Below, piece by piece: positions 17,326 through 26,332 of a DNA stretch of 64,000 nucleotides (positions are counted from its first letter, which is position 1; each line of letters begins with the position of its first letter). Source of the DNA: Roseburia hominis (lineage in GTDB: Bacteria; Bacillota; Clostridia; Lachnospirales; Lachnospiraceae); contig CP159990.1 of the NCBI GenBank assembly GCA_040702975.1, forward strand, positions 1,612,001-1,676,000, given 5' to 3'. The notes beneath the pieces were generated by a model. That model ran no database searches, was not told the origin of the DNA, and saw only the letters and a list, made by a program, of their open reading frames with translations. The position numbers and the translations under genes were made by a program.

Positions 17326-19293
17326 ATGCAGGTGTACGAATACAAAAAATATTATGATAGCACTGAGTTTAAGGAAAACTATTTGTATCAGGGAACGGAT
17401 CTGGGAGTGAGCTGCAAAGCGGGAAGAACCTGCTTTAAACTCTGGAGTCCGCTGGCGGATCGCGTATATCTGAATTTTTATGAGGACGGAGAAGGCGGGC
17501 GCCCTAAAACTCTGGCCATGAAGCCGGAGGAAAAAGGCGTGTGGTCGTACCTGGAGGAACGTAATCTTCACGGGACCTACTATGATTTTACGATTGAGGC
17601 GGACGGGAAACGTGTAAGAAGTGCGGACCCTTATGCAAAAGCCTGCAGCTGCAACGGCAGGAGAAGCATGGTAGTCGATCTTAAACGGACTGGCCCAGCG
17701 GGCTGGGAGGAGGATAAGGCTCCGAAAAAAACGCCGGAGCAGATCATCTATGAATTGCACGTCAAGGATTTTTCCTACGATCCTGCGAGCGGGGTTCCGG
17801 AGGCGTACAGAGGAAAGTATAAAGCATTTACCGTGGAAGGGACCACGCTGGAACATGACGGCGTCCACCCGACCTGTCTGGATTACTTAAAAGAGCTTGG
17901 CGTGACGCACGTACAGCTCATGCCGGTGTTTGATTTTGGTTCGGTCGATGAGGCCGGGGACGCGCGGGAATATAACTGGGGTTATGATCCGCTTAATTAT
18001 AATGTGCCGGAAGGCTCCTACTCGACCGACCCGTTCTCGGGGGAGGTGCGGATCCGGGAATTAAAGGAGCTGGTCATGGCGCTTCACAAAAACGGGATAC
18101 GGGTGATCATGGACGTGGTCTACAATCACACCTATTCGGTGGATTCCTGGTTTTCCAGAACGGCGCCGCACTATTTTTACCGCCAGTATGAGGACGGGAC
18201 CTACTCCGATGGCTCGGCCTGCGGCAATGACCTGGCGAGCGAGAGGGAGATGTGCAGTAAATATATTCTGGAGTCGGTCCTTTACTGGGCAGAGGAGTAC
18301 CATATGGACGGATTTCGGTTTGATCTGATGGGGCTTTTGAATGTGGATCTGATGAATGAGATTCAGTGCAGGCTTAACGAACGGTTCGGCAAGGGCGAGG
18401 TCATCATATACGGGGAACCGTGGAGGGCGTCGGATACGCCGATGAGGGAGGGCGCCATTCCCTGCCTGAAGGAGCATATCGGAGAGCTGCACCCGGATAT
18501 CGGGGTGTTCTGTGACAACACGCGGGATGCCATCAAGGGCCATGTGTTCTATGAGGAGGTTCCGGGATTTGTAAATGGCGGGAAAGAGCTGGAGAAGGAC
18601 ATTTTGCATTCCGTGCGCGCGTGGACCGATGAAAATGAGGAGTTCCGCGCCAGGTCGCCGCGGCAGATCGTGTCCTATGTCTCCGCGCATGACAACCTGA
18701 CTTTGTGGGATAAGCTGATGGTGACGATGCGGCCGGGAGAGTCCTTCCTTCGGCGCGACCAGGAGGTCCTGCGGGCAAATAAAATGGCGGCGGCCGTATA
18801 TTTTACCTGCCAGGGCAGACTTTTCTTCCTTTCCGGGGAGGAAGGGGCCAGAACGAAAATGGGGGACAGCAACAGCTTTACCTCCTCGCCGGAGGTGAAT
18901 CAGCTGGATTGGAAGCGGATCTATGAGTATGAGGAGCTGCTGACCTATTACCGGGGACTGATCGCGTTTCGGAAGCAGATGCCCGGGCTTATGGATAAGT
19001 CGTCCCGGGCGGGCGAGCGGATTTTTGAGAGAAGGATTCCGGCAAAGGGGTGTCTTCAGTTCTGTGTGGACAACAGAGAATGTGAGAAATGGAAGGTGCT
19101 CACCGTCTGCTATAACAGTACGGACAAGGCACAGGATTTTCAGCTTCCGCCGGGAGAGTGGGAGCTTTTGGTAGATGAGAGCAGCAGCTATATCTGGCAG
19201 ACGGCAAAGAGGGAGGAGAAGGCAAGGCTTTCGTCCATGTCTGTCCGTGTGTTCGGTATGCGTGAGGCCAAAGAGAAGAAAAGGAGCGCGTAG
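17326..19293 (+). CDS. pulA: Type I pullulanase (GH13)
   Basis: This debranching enzyme cleaves alpha-1,6 links in pullulan and in limit dextrins. It has no signal peptide, so it works in the cytosol on imported oligosaccharides. An N-terminal CBM48-type domain occupies about residues 20-120. The pullulanase signature YNWGYDPLNYN is near residue 210. GH13 regions follow: VIMDVVYNHTY, DGFRFDLMGLL with the nucleophile Asp, IIYGEPWR with the acid Glu, and VSAHDNLTLWD. The length of 655 residues is typical. It starts a four-gene run (pulA, malQ, debranching enzyme, HAD) with tight spacing, suggesting one transcript. Confidence 0.94.
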   Translation: MQVYEYKKYYDSTEFKENYLYQGTDLGVSCKAGRTCFKLWSPLADRVYLNFYEDGEGGRPKTLAMKPEEKGVWSYLEERNLHGTYYDFTIEADGKRVRSADPYAKACSCNGRRSMVVDLKRTGPAGWEEDKAPKKTPEQIIYELHVKDFSYDPASGVPEAYRGKYKAFTVEGTTLEHDGVHPTCLDYLKELGVTHVQLMPVFDFGSVDEAGDAREYNWGYDPLNYNVPEGSYSTDPFSGEVRIRELKELVMALHKNGIRVIMDVVYNHTYSVDSWFSRTAPHYFYRQYEDGTYSDGSACGNDLASEREMCSKYILESVLYWAEEYHMDGFRFDLMGLLNVDLMNEIQCRLNERFGKGEVIIYGEPWRASDTPMREGAIPCLKEHIGELHPDIGVFCDNTRDAIKGHVFYEEVPGFVNGGKELEKDILHSVRAWTDENEEFRARSPRQIVSYVSAHDNLTLWDKLMVTMRPGESFLRRDQEVLRANKMAAAVYFTCQGRLFFLSGEEGARTKMGDSNSFTSSPEVNQLDWKRIYEYEELLTYYRGLIAFRKQMPGLMDKSSRAGERIFERRIPAKGCLQFCVDNRECEKWKVLTVCYNSTDKAQDFQLPPGEWELLVDESSSYIWQTAKREEKARLSSMSVRVFGMREAKEKKRSA

Positions 19294-19309
19294 AAGGGAG
19301 AAATCGGGT

Positions 19310-20827
19310 ATGAAAAGAGCGAGCGGCATATTGTTGCCGGTTTTTAGTATATGGTCCCGCTATGGAATCGGGGCATTTTCCAAAGAAGCATATGAATTCG
19401 TAGACTGGCTTCATGAGGCGGGGCAGTCCTATTGGCAGATATTGCCCCTTGGGCCTACAAGCTACGGGGATTCGCCGTATCAGTCGTTTTCCACGTTTGC
19501 CGGGAACCCGTATTTTATCGATCTGGAGCAGCTGATCGAGGAAGGCGTGCTGACGGAGGAAGAGTGCGAGGCGTGCGACTTTGGAGGGAAGGCGAGTTCA
19601 GGCGTAGAAAAAATTGACTATGAAAAACTTTATAATGAGCGTTTTAAGTTGCTTTATAAGGCGTATGAGCGAAGCGAGATCTACAAAAATGAGAAATTCC
19701 ACAAGTTCCGGCAGGAAAATGCGGATTGGCTGGAGAACTATGCCTTGTTTATGGCGGTAAAGAACCGGTTCGGCGGAGCGGCATGGAACGAGTGGGCCGA
19801 GGATATCCGCCTCAGATGGGGCTTTGCGCTGGATTACTACAGAGAGACCTGCTATTTTGAAATCGAATTTTATCAGTATTTGCAGTTCAAGTTTTTTGAG
19901 CAGTGGACCAGATTAAAGGCCTACGCCAATGAGAAGGGAATCCGCATTGTGGGGGATATCCCGATCTATGTGGCGTTTGACAGCGCAGACGCATGGGCAG
20001 ACCCGCAGCTATTCCAGTTTGACGAAGAGAATCTTCCGTCAGCGGTCGCCGGGTGTCCGCCCGATGCATTTTCCGAGACCGGGCAGTTGTGGGGGAATCC
20101 ACTTTACCGCTGGGAGTATCACAGGCAGACAGGGTATGAATGGTGGACCAGGCGAATGGCACACTGCTATAAGCTCTACGATGTGGTCCGGATCGATCAT
20201 TTCCGCGGGTTTGATGAGTATTATTCCATTCCCTTCGGCGCCGAAACTGCGATGGAAGGGCACTGGGAGAAGGGGCCGGGCATGGATTTGTTCTGGACAT
20301 TGGAGAGAAATCTCGGCAGGCGTGAAGTGATCGCAGAAGACTTGGGACTTATGACCTGGTCGGTGGAGAAGCTGGTGGCGGACAGCGGATACCCGAACAT
20401 GAAGGTATTGGAATTCGCATTTGAACCGGAGAAGGAGACGGGATACCTGCCGCATGACTATGACAAGAATTGTGTGGTCTATACGGGAACGCATGATAAT
20501 GATACGATCGTGTCCTGGTATCAGGATCTGGAGGAGGAGCAGTTAGAATTGCTGCACGCGTATATGGATAACGCGGGCACTCCTGCGGACAGGATTCATT
20601 GGGATATGGTTCGTCTGGCGATGATGAGTACGGCAAATTTGTGTATGATTCCGATTCAGGATTATCTGGGGCTGGGAAAGGAAGCGAGGATCAATCAGCC
20701 GTCTACGCTGGGCTGTAACTGGAAATGGAGGCTTGGGCGGGAAAGCCTGACGCCGGAGCTGCTTAAGAGGATCAGAGATCTGACGAAGATCAGCTTCCGG
20801 CTGCCGCCTAAGGAGGAGCGATTATGA
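19310..20827 (+). CDS. malQ: 4-alpha-glucanotransferase (GH77)
   Basis: This is amylomaltase, which disproportionates maltodextrins by moving alpha-1,4-glucan segments and releasing glucose. It starts with MKRASGILLPVFSIWSRYGI and the family motif QILPLGPTSYGDSPYQSFS. Catalytic segments are VVRIDHFRGFDEYY (nucleophile Asp), REVIAEDLG (acid Glu) and YTGTHDNDTIVSWY. Translation from the ATG at 19310 is supported by AAGGGAG a few bases upstream; longer upstream frames overlap pulA and read as non-protein. The stop overlaps the next start as ATGA, so translation is coupled. Confidence 0.95.
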   Translation: MKRASGILLPVFSIWSRYGIGAFSKEAYEFVDWLHEAGQSYWQILPLGPTSYGDSPYQSFSTFAGNPYFIDLEQLIEEGVLTEEECEACDFGGKASSGVEKIDYEKLYNERFKLLYKAYERSEIYKNEKFHKFRQENADWLENYALFMAVKNRFGGAAWNEWAEDIRLRWGFALDYYRETCYFEIEFYQYLQFKFFEQWTRLKAYANEKGIRIVGDIPIYVAFDSADAWADPQLFQFDEENLPSAVAGCPPDAFSETGQLWGNPLYRWEYHRQTGYEWWTRRMAHCYKLYDVVRIDHFRGFDEYYSIPFGAETAMEGHWEKGPGMDLFWTLERNLGRREVIAEDLGLMTWSVEKLVADSGYPNMKVLEFAFEPEKETGYLPHDYDKNCVVYTGTHDNDTIVSWYQDLEEEQLELLHAYMDNAGTPADRIHWDMVRLAMMSTANLCMIPIQDYLGLGKEARINQPSTLGCNWKWRLGRESLTPELLKRIRDLTKISFRLPPKEERL

Positions 20828-22770
20828 AATTCATCTATGGGAAGCAGGATTTTACGACGCTAGCGCGGGGGCAGGAGAACTGCTATCTGCTGACCAATGG
20901 TCTGGGCGGCTTTTCTTCGGCGACGATCATCGGGTCTAATTCCAGGAATGACCATGCATTTTTGATGGGGTGCACCGAAGCGCCGAACCACCGGTATAAT
21001 CTGATCCACCGTCTGGAGGAATGCCTTGAGAGGGATGACGCCTGCATCTGCCTTTCCAGCCAGGAATATGCAGATAGCGGGCAAAATGAAAGAGGCTACC
21101 GAAACTTAAGCAGTTTTACGTTTGAGGATTATCCACAGTGGACCTATGATGTGGACGGGGTGACGATCGTAAAAGAGATGGCGATGAAACAGGGGGCTAA
21201 CCTTGTGGCCGTGCGGTATGAAATCGAGAACCGGACGCAAAATGATGTGACGTTTTGCGTGACGCCGCATCTGCAATTTGTCCCGAAGGGGACACAAATG
21301 GCCCGGGAAAAACGGTTCGAGATGACCCCGGATTCGATTTCTTCCGATGGAATTCAGGTGTATTTTAAGACGAATGGTAAGCTGCGGCAGATTCCGCCAA
21401 GAGTGATCGAGAATCTTTACTACGCCTACGATGCGTGTGATGGAAGGCCGGCGTATGGAAGGACTTACGTGAATCATCGGATAGAAAAACGAGTGAGGGC
21501 AGGAAAGGCCGGAAAACTGGAAATTATATATAGCATGGAAGGGATTGAAACGAATGCAGCTTCGGTTCTTAAGGAGGCAAAAGCGTACCGCGAGGGGCTT
21601 GCCGACGCGTCACATCTGCGGCACGAGATGGCAAGAATGCTGGCGAAGAGTGCGAACCAGTTTGTGGCCCGCCGGGATTCTACCGGAGGGAAGACGATGC
21701 TGGCGGGTTATCCGTTCTTTGAGGACTGGGGAAGGGATACCATGATCGCGATTGCGGGCTGCTGTATCACCACCGGACAGACTAAGACGGCGAAAAGTAT
21801 TCTTCGGACCTTTGCCGCATATTGTAAAAATGGGCTGATGCCGAATCTGTTTCCGGAAGGCGGGAATGCGCCGCAGTACAATACGGCCGATGCGGCGCTT
21901 TTGTTCATCAATGCCGTGTACCTTTATTTTGAGAAAACCAAAGACCTGTCCTTCGTGGGAGAAATGTGGGGCGTCATGCGGGAGATTATTTCCTATTATA
22001 AGGAAGGAACTCTGTACGGAATCCATATGGACGAGGACGGGTTGATACTGGCGGGAGGGAATCTGGATCAGGTGACCTGGATGGACGTGCGGGTCGGTCA
22101 GATCCTGCCGACACCGCGGCACGGGAAGCCGGTGGAAATCAATGCCTATTGGTACAATGCTCTCTGCATCATGGAGCAGTTTGGACCGCTCCTGGGGGAG
22201 CGGACGGAGTATAAAGTTCTGGCCGCGCAGGTAAAAGAGAGTTTTCGGGAGAAATTCTGGAATCCTGCCGCAAGATGCCTGAAAGATGTGATTTCCGGGA
22301 CAGCGGCAGACGAACAGATCCGCTGTAACCAGATTTGGGCCGTGTCCATGCCTTTTTCTGCTTTGGACGAGGAGCAGGCAAGGCAGGTGGTGGATACGGT
22401 ATTTGAAAAGCTCTACACACCCTGCGGGCTTCGGACCCTGGAAAAAAGTGATCCGCAGTTCTGCAAGGCTTACAAAGGAGAGCAGATAAAGCGGGACCTG
22501 GCGTACCATCAGGGAACCGTGTGGGTATTTCCCCTGGGAGCGTACTATCTGGCCTATCTGAAAACACATGGATATTCCAGGGAAGCGCGGGAAGAAGTAG
22601 AGCGCCGGCTTGAAAGCATGGAATGTGCTCTGCGGGAAGGCTGCGTGGGGCAGCTACCGGAGATTTATGACGGGGAAGTGCCCGGGTTTTCGCGCGGGTG
22701 TTTTGCACAGGCGTGGAGTGTAGGGGAAATCCTGCGGGTATATGAGGCGATGGAACGGTATGAGGTATAA
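20824..22770 (+). CDS. Glycogen debranching enzyme, amylo-alpha-1,6-glucosidase type (GH133-like)
   Basis: The protein has 648 residues with the two-part layout of bacterial GDE proteins. The N-terminal domain includes NCYLLTNGLGGFSSATIIGS and the catalytic six-helix barrel begins near LAGYPFFEDWGRDTMIAIAG. Other conserved segments are FPEGGNAPQYNTADAALLF and TWMDVRVGQILPTPRHGKPV, ending with YHQGTVWVFPLGAYYLAYL. It hydrolyses alpha-1,6-linked glucose stubs after transferase action. Its ATGA overlap with malQ and the start of the HAD gene inside its last codons show a tight operon. It complements pullulanase, giving two debranching routes. Confidence 0.88.
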   Translation: MKFIYGKQDFTTLARGQENCYLLTNGLGGFSSATIIGSNSRNDHAFLMGCTEAPNHRYNLIHRLEECLERDDACICLSSQEYADSGQNERGYRNLSSFTFEDYPQWTYDVDGVTIVKEMAMKQGANLVAVRYEIENRTQNDVTFCVTPHLQFVPKGTQMAREKRFEMTPDSISSDGIQVYFKTNGKLRQIPPRVIENLYYAYDACDGRPAYGRTYVNHRIEKRVRAGKAGKLEIIYSMEGIETNAASVLKEAKAYREGLADASHLRHEMARMLAKSANQFVARRDSTGGKTMLAGYPFFEDWGRDTMIAIAGCCITTGQTKTAKSILRTFAAYCKNGLMPNLFPEGGNAPQYNTADAALLFINAVYLYFEKTKDLSFVGEMWGVMREIISYYKEGTLYGIHMDEDGLILAGGNLDQVTWMDVRVGQILPTPRHGKPVEINAYWYNALCIMEQFGPLLGERTEYKVLAAQVKESFREKFWNPAARCLKDVISGTAADEQIRCNQIWAVSMPFSALDEEQARQVVDTVFEKLYTPCGLRTLEKSDPQFCKAYKGEQIKRDLAYHQGTVWVFPLGAYYLAYLKTHGYSREAREEVERRLESMECALREGCVGQLPEIYDGEVPGFSRGCFAQAWSVGEILRVYEAMERYEV

Positions 22771-23533
22771 AAATGTGGTATTTGATCTGTATGGAACCCT
22801 GGTGGATATTCATACAGATGAAAAAAGCAAGGAATTATGGAAAAAAATGGCGCGGCTTTACCGCGAATACGGGGCAGCGTATCAGCCCCGGGCGATGCAG
22901 AAGGAGTTTGAAGAACGGATCCGTGAAAAACAGCGGTGTGCAGATGAGATTCAGATTGAGGAAGTATTTGCGGAGTTATTTTTCCGGAAACAGGTGCAGA
23001 TAGAGGGGGAGGAGCTTCTTGATATCTGTAAAAAGTTCCGGGAATATTCGACGGAGTATATCCGGCTGTATCCGGGAGTACATGGGCTGCTTGCGGGGCT
23101 TCGGGGACAGGGCAGAAAAATCTATCTGCTCTCCAATGCACAAAGAGTGTTTACGGCTCATGAACTGAGCGGGCTGGATATCGGGAAATATTTTGACGGT
23201 ATTTTGCTTTCTTCTGATTATGGGGTGAAGAAACCGAACCTCCGATTTTTCGAGGCGTTGTTTGTGGAGTACGGCTTAGAGCCGGAAGAGTGCCTGATGA
23301 TCGGAAATGATGAGACGTGCGATATCGGAGGAGGAAACAGAGCCAGTATGGGGACACTTTACCTGCATACGAATCTGTCGCCGGAGTATCGGGGAAGGCA
23401 GGCTGCGGACCGCGCGGTGATGAGCGGATTTTCGAGTTGCCAGGCATACCTAAGTGACCGTCCGGTGGACGGTCATCTCGGTATAGAAATATTGCTTGCG
23501 GTGATTGAGGAGATGGAGAGGGAAATGGTGTGA
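22760..23533 (+). CDS. HAD family hydrolase with an in-frame repeat insertion
   Basis: This is a 257-residue haloacid dehalogenase-type phosphatase. Motif I is VVFDLYGTLVDI, motif II IYLLSNAQRV, motif III GVKKPNLRFFEAL, and motif IV CLMIGNDETCDIGGG. The cap is a helical insert after motif I. The ATG at 22760 is preferred since the longer frame would run further into the debranching gene. The substrate is unknown; a sugar phosphate would fit the operon. Residues 227-241 (CQAYLSDRPVDGHLG) are the translation of a family 1 palindromic repeat, inserted shortly before the C-terminal helix. The frame is preserved, so the gene is probably still functional. Confidence 0.85.
   Translation: MRYKNVVFDLYGTLVDIHTDEKSKELWKKMARLYREYGAAYQPRAMQKEFEERIREKQRCADEIQIEEVFAELFFRKQVQIEGEELLDICKKFREYSTEYIRLYPGVHGLLAGLRGQGRKIYLLSNAQRVFTAHELSGLDIGKYFDGILLSSDYGVKKPNLRFFEALFVEYGLEPEECLMIGNDETCDIGGGNRASMGTLYLHTNLSPEYRGRQAADRAVMSGFSSCQAYLSDRPVDGHLGIEILLAVIEEMEREMV
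23437..23481 (+). repeat. Palindromic repeat family 1, copy C, inside the HAD gene
   Basis: This is a full 45-base copy with the perfect stem GACCGTCC/GGACGGTC around GGT. It begins at the third base of a Ser codon and is exactly 15 codons long, without a stop. Confidence 0.85.
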
Positions 23534-23558
23534 GGCCGGAAAAATTTGCTGATGATTT

Positions 23559-24518
23559 TTGAAGATGCCATCATTTATGATTGTAGGTATGGTAATTTTA
23601 TCTGGCTGTACGAAGTCGCAGGTACCGAAAGAGAAGGAGGAAGGGAAACAACCAGAAAAGCAGAAAGAGAATCCGCCGTATTATTTCTCATTTACTGTTA
23701 CAAAAGAAGAAGGAGATAAGCTTAATACTTACACTTATATTTCTGATTTTGAGACGAAGAAGATAGAGGAAAATTCGGAAATTCCTTACACATCTCAATA
23801 TCCTTTGACTGTATACTTAGATTCAACGGATGAGGTATATTACACCCACCGGGAAGATGGAGCAGGCGATGATGAGACTTATCGAAAGAGGTGCGGAAGT
23901 TTGGAAGGGGAGCGCTTGACAGATTCTTTATTTGCCGTTAATTATATTTTACCATTTGCAGACAGAGTGTATCTTGTAGCTGTTGAAAATGGAACAAGGG
24001 CGATGGGACTGTTTAAGTTTGAAAATGGAAAAATATGTCGGATACTGAAGGATGAGGATGCATTTGTATGGCAGGTGAATTATAATCCTGATTTGGAGAA
24101 AATTGTCTTCAATACATATTCCCAGTCGGAATTTGATGAGAAGATGGCAAATAATATGGGAGAAGAATCTTTTGGTGTGAATACGATTTATGAGATGGAT
24201 TTAGCAACGGAAAGCATACGAAAAGTTGCAGATGTTGAGGAAGGATATATGACAGCGATTGCATTAGATTCTTCTGGTGATATTTATTATCAAATAGGAG
24301 ATTGGTACAAACTGAAAGATGAAAAATCCCAGAAGTCGTCTATATTTGAGGGATTGCAGATGGATAAACTGATTTCTATGCAAAATAGTAAAGTATATTA
24401 TATTTCATATGAATCAGAAATTATAGGTTATGACTTGGAAACAGGGGAGAAAGAATTGTTTTATACCCTGAAAGAGAAAAATGCGGCAATAAATAATGCG
24501 GTGTTATTGAGAAGGTAA
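23559..24518 (+). CDS. Putative lipoprotein of unknown function, propeller-like
   Basis: A short hydrophobic N-terminus ends in the lipobox ILSGC, followed by a charged linker rich in Lys, Glu and Pro. The body (about residues 45-319) has repeating short strands with patterns such as DEVYYTHREDG, DRVYLVAVENGTR, DIYYQIGDWYKL and SKVYYISYES, like a beta-propeller. The first possible codon is TTG at 23559, with ATG at 23565. Both give an unusually short signal peptide with little positive charge and a weak ribosome site, so the 5' end may have been lost when it came to lie 25 bases after the HAD gene. I do not recognise a named family. Confidence 0.6.
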   Translation: MKMPSFMIVGMVILSGCTKSQVPKEKEEGKQPEKQKENPPYYFSFTVTKEEGDKLNTYTYISDFETKKIEENSEIPYTSQYPLTVYLDSTDEVYYTHREDGAGDDETYRKRCGSLEGERLTDSLFAVNYILPFADRVYLVAVENGTRAMGLFKFENGKICRILKDEDAFVWQVNYNPDLEKIVFNTYSQSEFDEKMANNMGEESFGVNTIYEMDLATESIRKVADVEEGYMTAIALDSSGDIYYQIGDWYKLKDEKSQKSSIFEGLQMDKLISMQNSKVYYISYESEIIGYDLETGEKELFYTLKEKNAAINNAVLLRR

Positions 24519-24554
24519 AGTATATGATATAGAATCTTAATAGTTTAATTGCAA

Positions 24555-24594
24555 ATAAGGCATTCCATTACTGCTTGTGGTGGAATGTCTTATA
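24555..24594 (+). terminator. Possible terminator after the lipoprotein gene
   Basis: AAGGCATTCCA pairs with TGGAATGTCTT with a G-T pair, around a short loop. Only a weak T-rich tail follows. Confidence 0.45.
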
Positions 24595-24681
24595 TCGTTA
24601 AGGGCACGTAAAAAATTTTACATTCCCTTTTATAGAAATATGAGGTAATATATTTACATCAAATGTGGAGAAAGGAGAGAG

Positions 24682-25056
24682 ATGAATTACTATAATATAG
24701 AAATATTATTTGACGAACGAAAGCGGGTAGGAGCGAATCTATTTGAAATTATCAAGGAAAAGGGATATACAAAGATTTCTTTTTCAAAGGCAGCAGGTAT
24801 TAGCCGTCCGACACTTAACCACTTGTTTGAAGGCGAAATCAACAGTGTGACCACATTTGAGAAGCATATAGAAAAAGTGCGGGCGGTTTTGGGGATTGGA
24901 GAGCAGGAGCTGATGGTAGAAAGGTGCGGCGAACAGCCGATACTTACGGCAGCGTTTTCATGCAATGAGCTGGAGAAGTGTATACCTAATAGAAATGAGA
25001 GAGAAATGTTTGAAATCCTAAAGGGGTTACTTAATCTTTGTGATTTTTATTATTAA
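24682..25056 (+). CDS. Small helix-turn-helix (Xre-like) protein
   Basis: This 124-residue protein has a helix-turn-helix at about residues 20-70: LFEIIKEKGYTKISFSKAAG, then ISRPTLNHLFEGEIN. This layout is that of a Cro/CI-type DNA-binding domain. The C-terminal half (after residue 80) holds ELEKCIPNRNEREMFEILKG and has no recognised fold. AAAGGAGAGAG precedes the ATG closely. It stands alone upstream of the azlCD locus. A role as a local transcription factor is likely; its target is unknown. Confidence 0.65.
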   Translation: MNYYNIEILFDERKRVGANLFEIIKEKGYTKISFSKAAGISRPTLNHLFEGEINSVTTFEKHIEKVRAVLGIGEQELMVERCGEQPILTAAFSCNELEKCIPNRNEREMFEILKGLLNLCDFYY

Positions 25057-25198
25057 GAAGAGGGAAAACAAAATATGAACAGCGGAATTGATTGAAGAGA
25101 AAATCAATGTTATGATTGAGAATATGAGTATAACTGGTGTATGGTCTTATTAGCTGCAAGCAAATGGGAGCATGTACCAGATGTTTGTGAGGTTTATG

Positions 25199-25910
25199 AT
25201 GCAAAAGAAATCAAATGTTTTAAAAAAGGCGTTCCTTGCGGCGTTTCCGCATACAATCCCGATTTTTGCGGGATTTTGGTTCCTGGGACTGACGTATGGG
25301 ATCTATATGAATGTCTCGGGTTTCAGTTTTTTGTATCCGATGGTAATGAGCCTTATTATTTTTGCGGGTTCCATAGAATTTGTGGCGGTAGGCGCTGCTC
25401 GGGACATTTAATCCACTGCAGGCACTAGTGATGACACTGATGATCAATGCGAGACATTTGTTTTATGGAATTTCCATGCTGGACCGATACAGGGGGACGG
25501 GGTGGAAAAAGTTCTATCTTATATTTGGTATGTGTGACGAGAGCTTTTCAATCAATTATACGGCTGAGGTTCCGGAAGATGTGGACAGGGGCTGGTTCAT
25601 GTTCTTCGTCACACTTTTGAATCATTTATATTGGTTTACGGGAGCAACCCTGGGAGGCATCTTTGGGTCGCTGATTCATTTTAATACGAAAGGGCTGGAC
25701 TTTGTGATGACGGCTATGTTCGTAGTGATTTTTATGGAACAGTGGCTGAAAGAAAAACGTCATACCAGTGCCATGCTTGGAGTGGGTCTGTCTTACGCCT
25801 GTCTTCTTGTCTTTGGCGCGGAGAATTTCATGATTCCGGCGATGCTTGCGATTCTTGGCGTTTTGACTTTGCTGAGAGGACGAATGGAGAAAGGAGGGCA
25901 GCAGCTATGA
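25199..25910 (+). pseudogene. azlC: AzlC family branched-chain amino acid exporter subunit, frameshifted
   Basis: Residues up to about 65 (LKKAFLAAFPHTIPIFAGFW through FAGSIEFVAVG) are the normal AzlC start. Close to position 25390 the frame shifts by one base; the next frame continues the same protein as LLGTFNPLQALVMTLMINAR and HLFYGISMLDRYRG to the normal end. The first frame would stop at 25411. AzlC with AzlD exports branched-chain amino acids or their analogues. The shift lies in a G/C-rich tract (GGTAGGCGCTGCTCGGG), so a real recent mutation or an assembly error are both possible. The azlD start overlaps the end as ATGA. Confidence 0.8.
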
Positions 25911-26242
25911 TGACGATATCGCAGCAGATGATTACAATCGGGGTAATTGTACTCGGCACGGCCCTTACCCGTTTCCTGCCTTTTTTGCTTTTTCCGGCGG
26001 GAAAGCCAACCCCGGAGTACATAAAATATTTGGGAAGAGTACTGCCGTCGGCAGTATTTGGACTTTTGGTGGTGTACTGTCTGAAGAATGTGCATGTTTT
26101 GTCGGGCAGTCACGGGATACCGGAACTGATTTCCATCGTAGTTGTGGTGGGATTACATATGTGGAAAAGACAGATGCTTCTTTCGATTGCCGGGGGAACA
26201 ATCTGCTATATGCTGCTGGTACAGACGATTTTTATTTCATAG
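25907..26242 (+). CDS. azlD: AzlD family branched-chain amino acid transport subunit
   Basis: This is a small membrane protein of 111 residues with three to four hydrophobic segments: [48 protein letters not shown] and [20 protein letters not shown]. This pattern, and [12 protein letters not shown], are typical of AzlD. It partners AzlC in amino acid export. The ATG at 25907 overlaps the azlC stop (ATGA), so translation depends on ribosomes arriving from azlC; if the azlC frameshift is real, azlD output would also suffer. Confidence 0.85.
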   Translation: MMTISQQMITIGVIVLGTALTRFLPFLLFPAGKPTPEYIKYLGRVLPSAVFGLLVVYCLKNVHVLSGSHGIPELISIVVVVGLHMWKRQMLLSIAGGTICYMLLVQTIFIS

Positions 26243-26332
26243 GAAGGCGCGTCATATGAAATAAAAACTCTGCAGTGGAACAGAAGTAATCGGGTGAGGG
26301 ACAAAGAAATTTAGAAATGGGGAAAGAAACAT

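Noticed and set aside
18061..19329. Long open frame on the minus strand inside pulA (422 codons)
   Set aside because: It is rich in His, Arg and Pro without any domain, and it opposes catalytic motifs of pullulanase.
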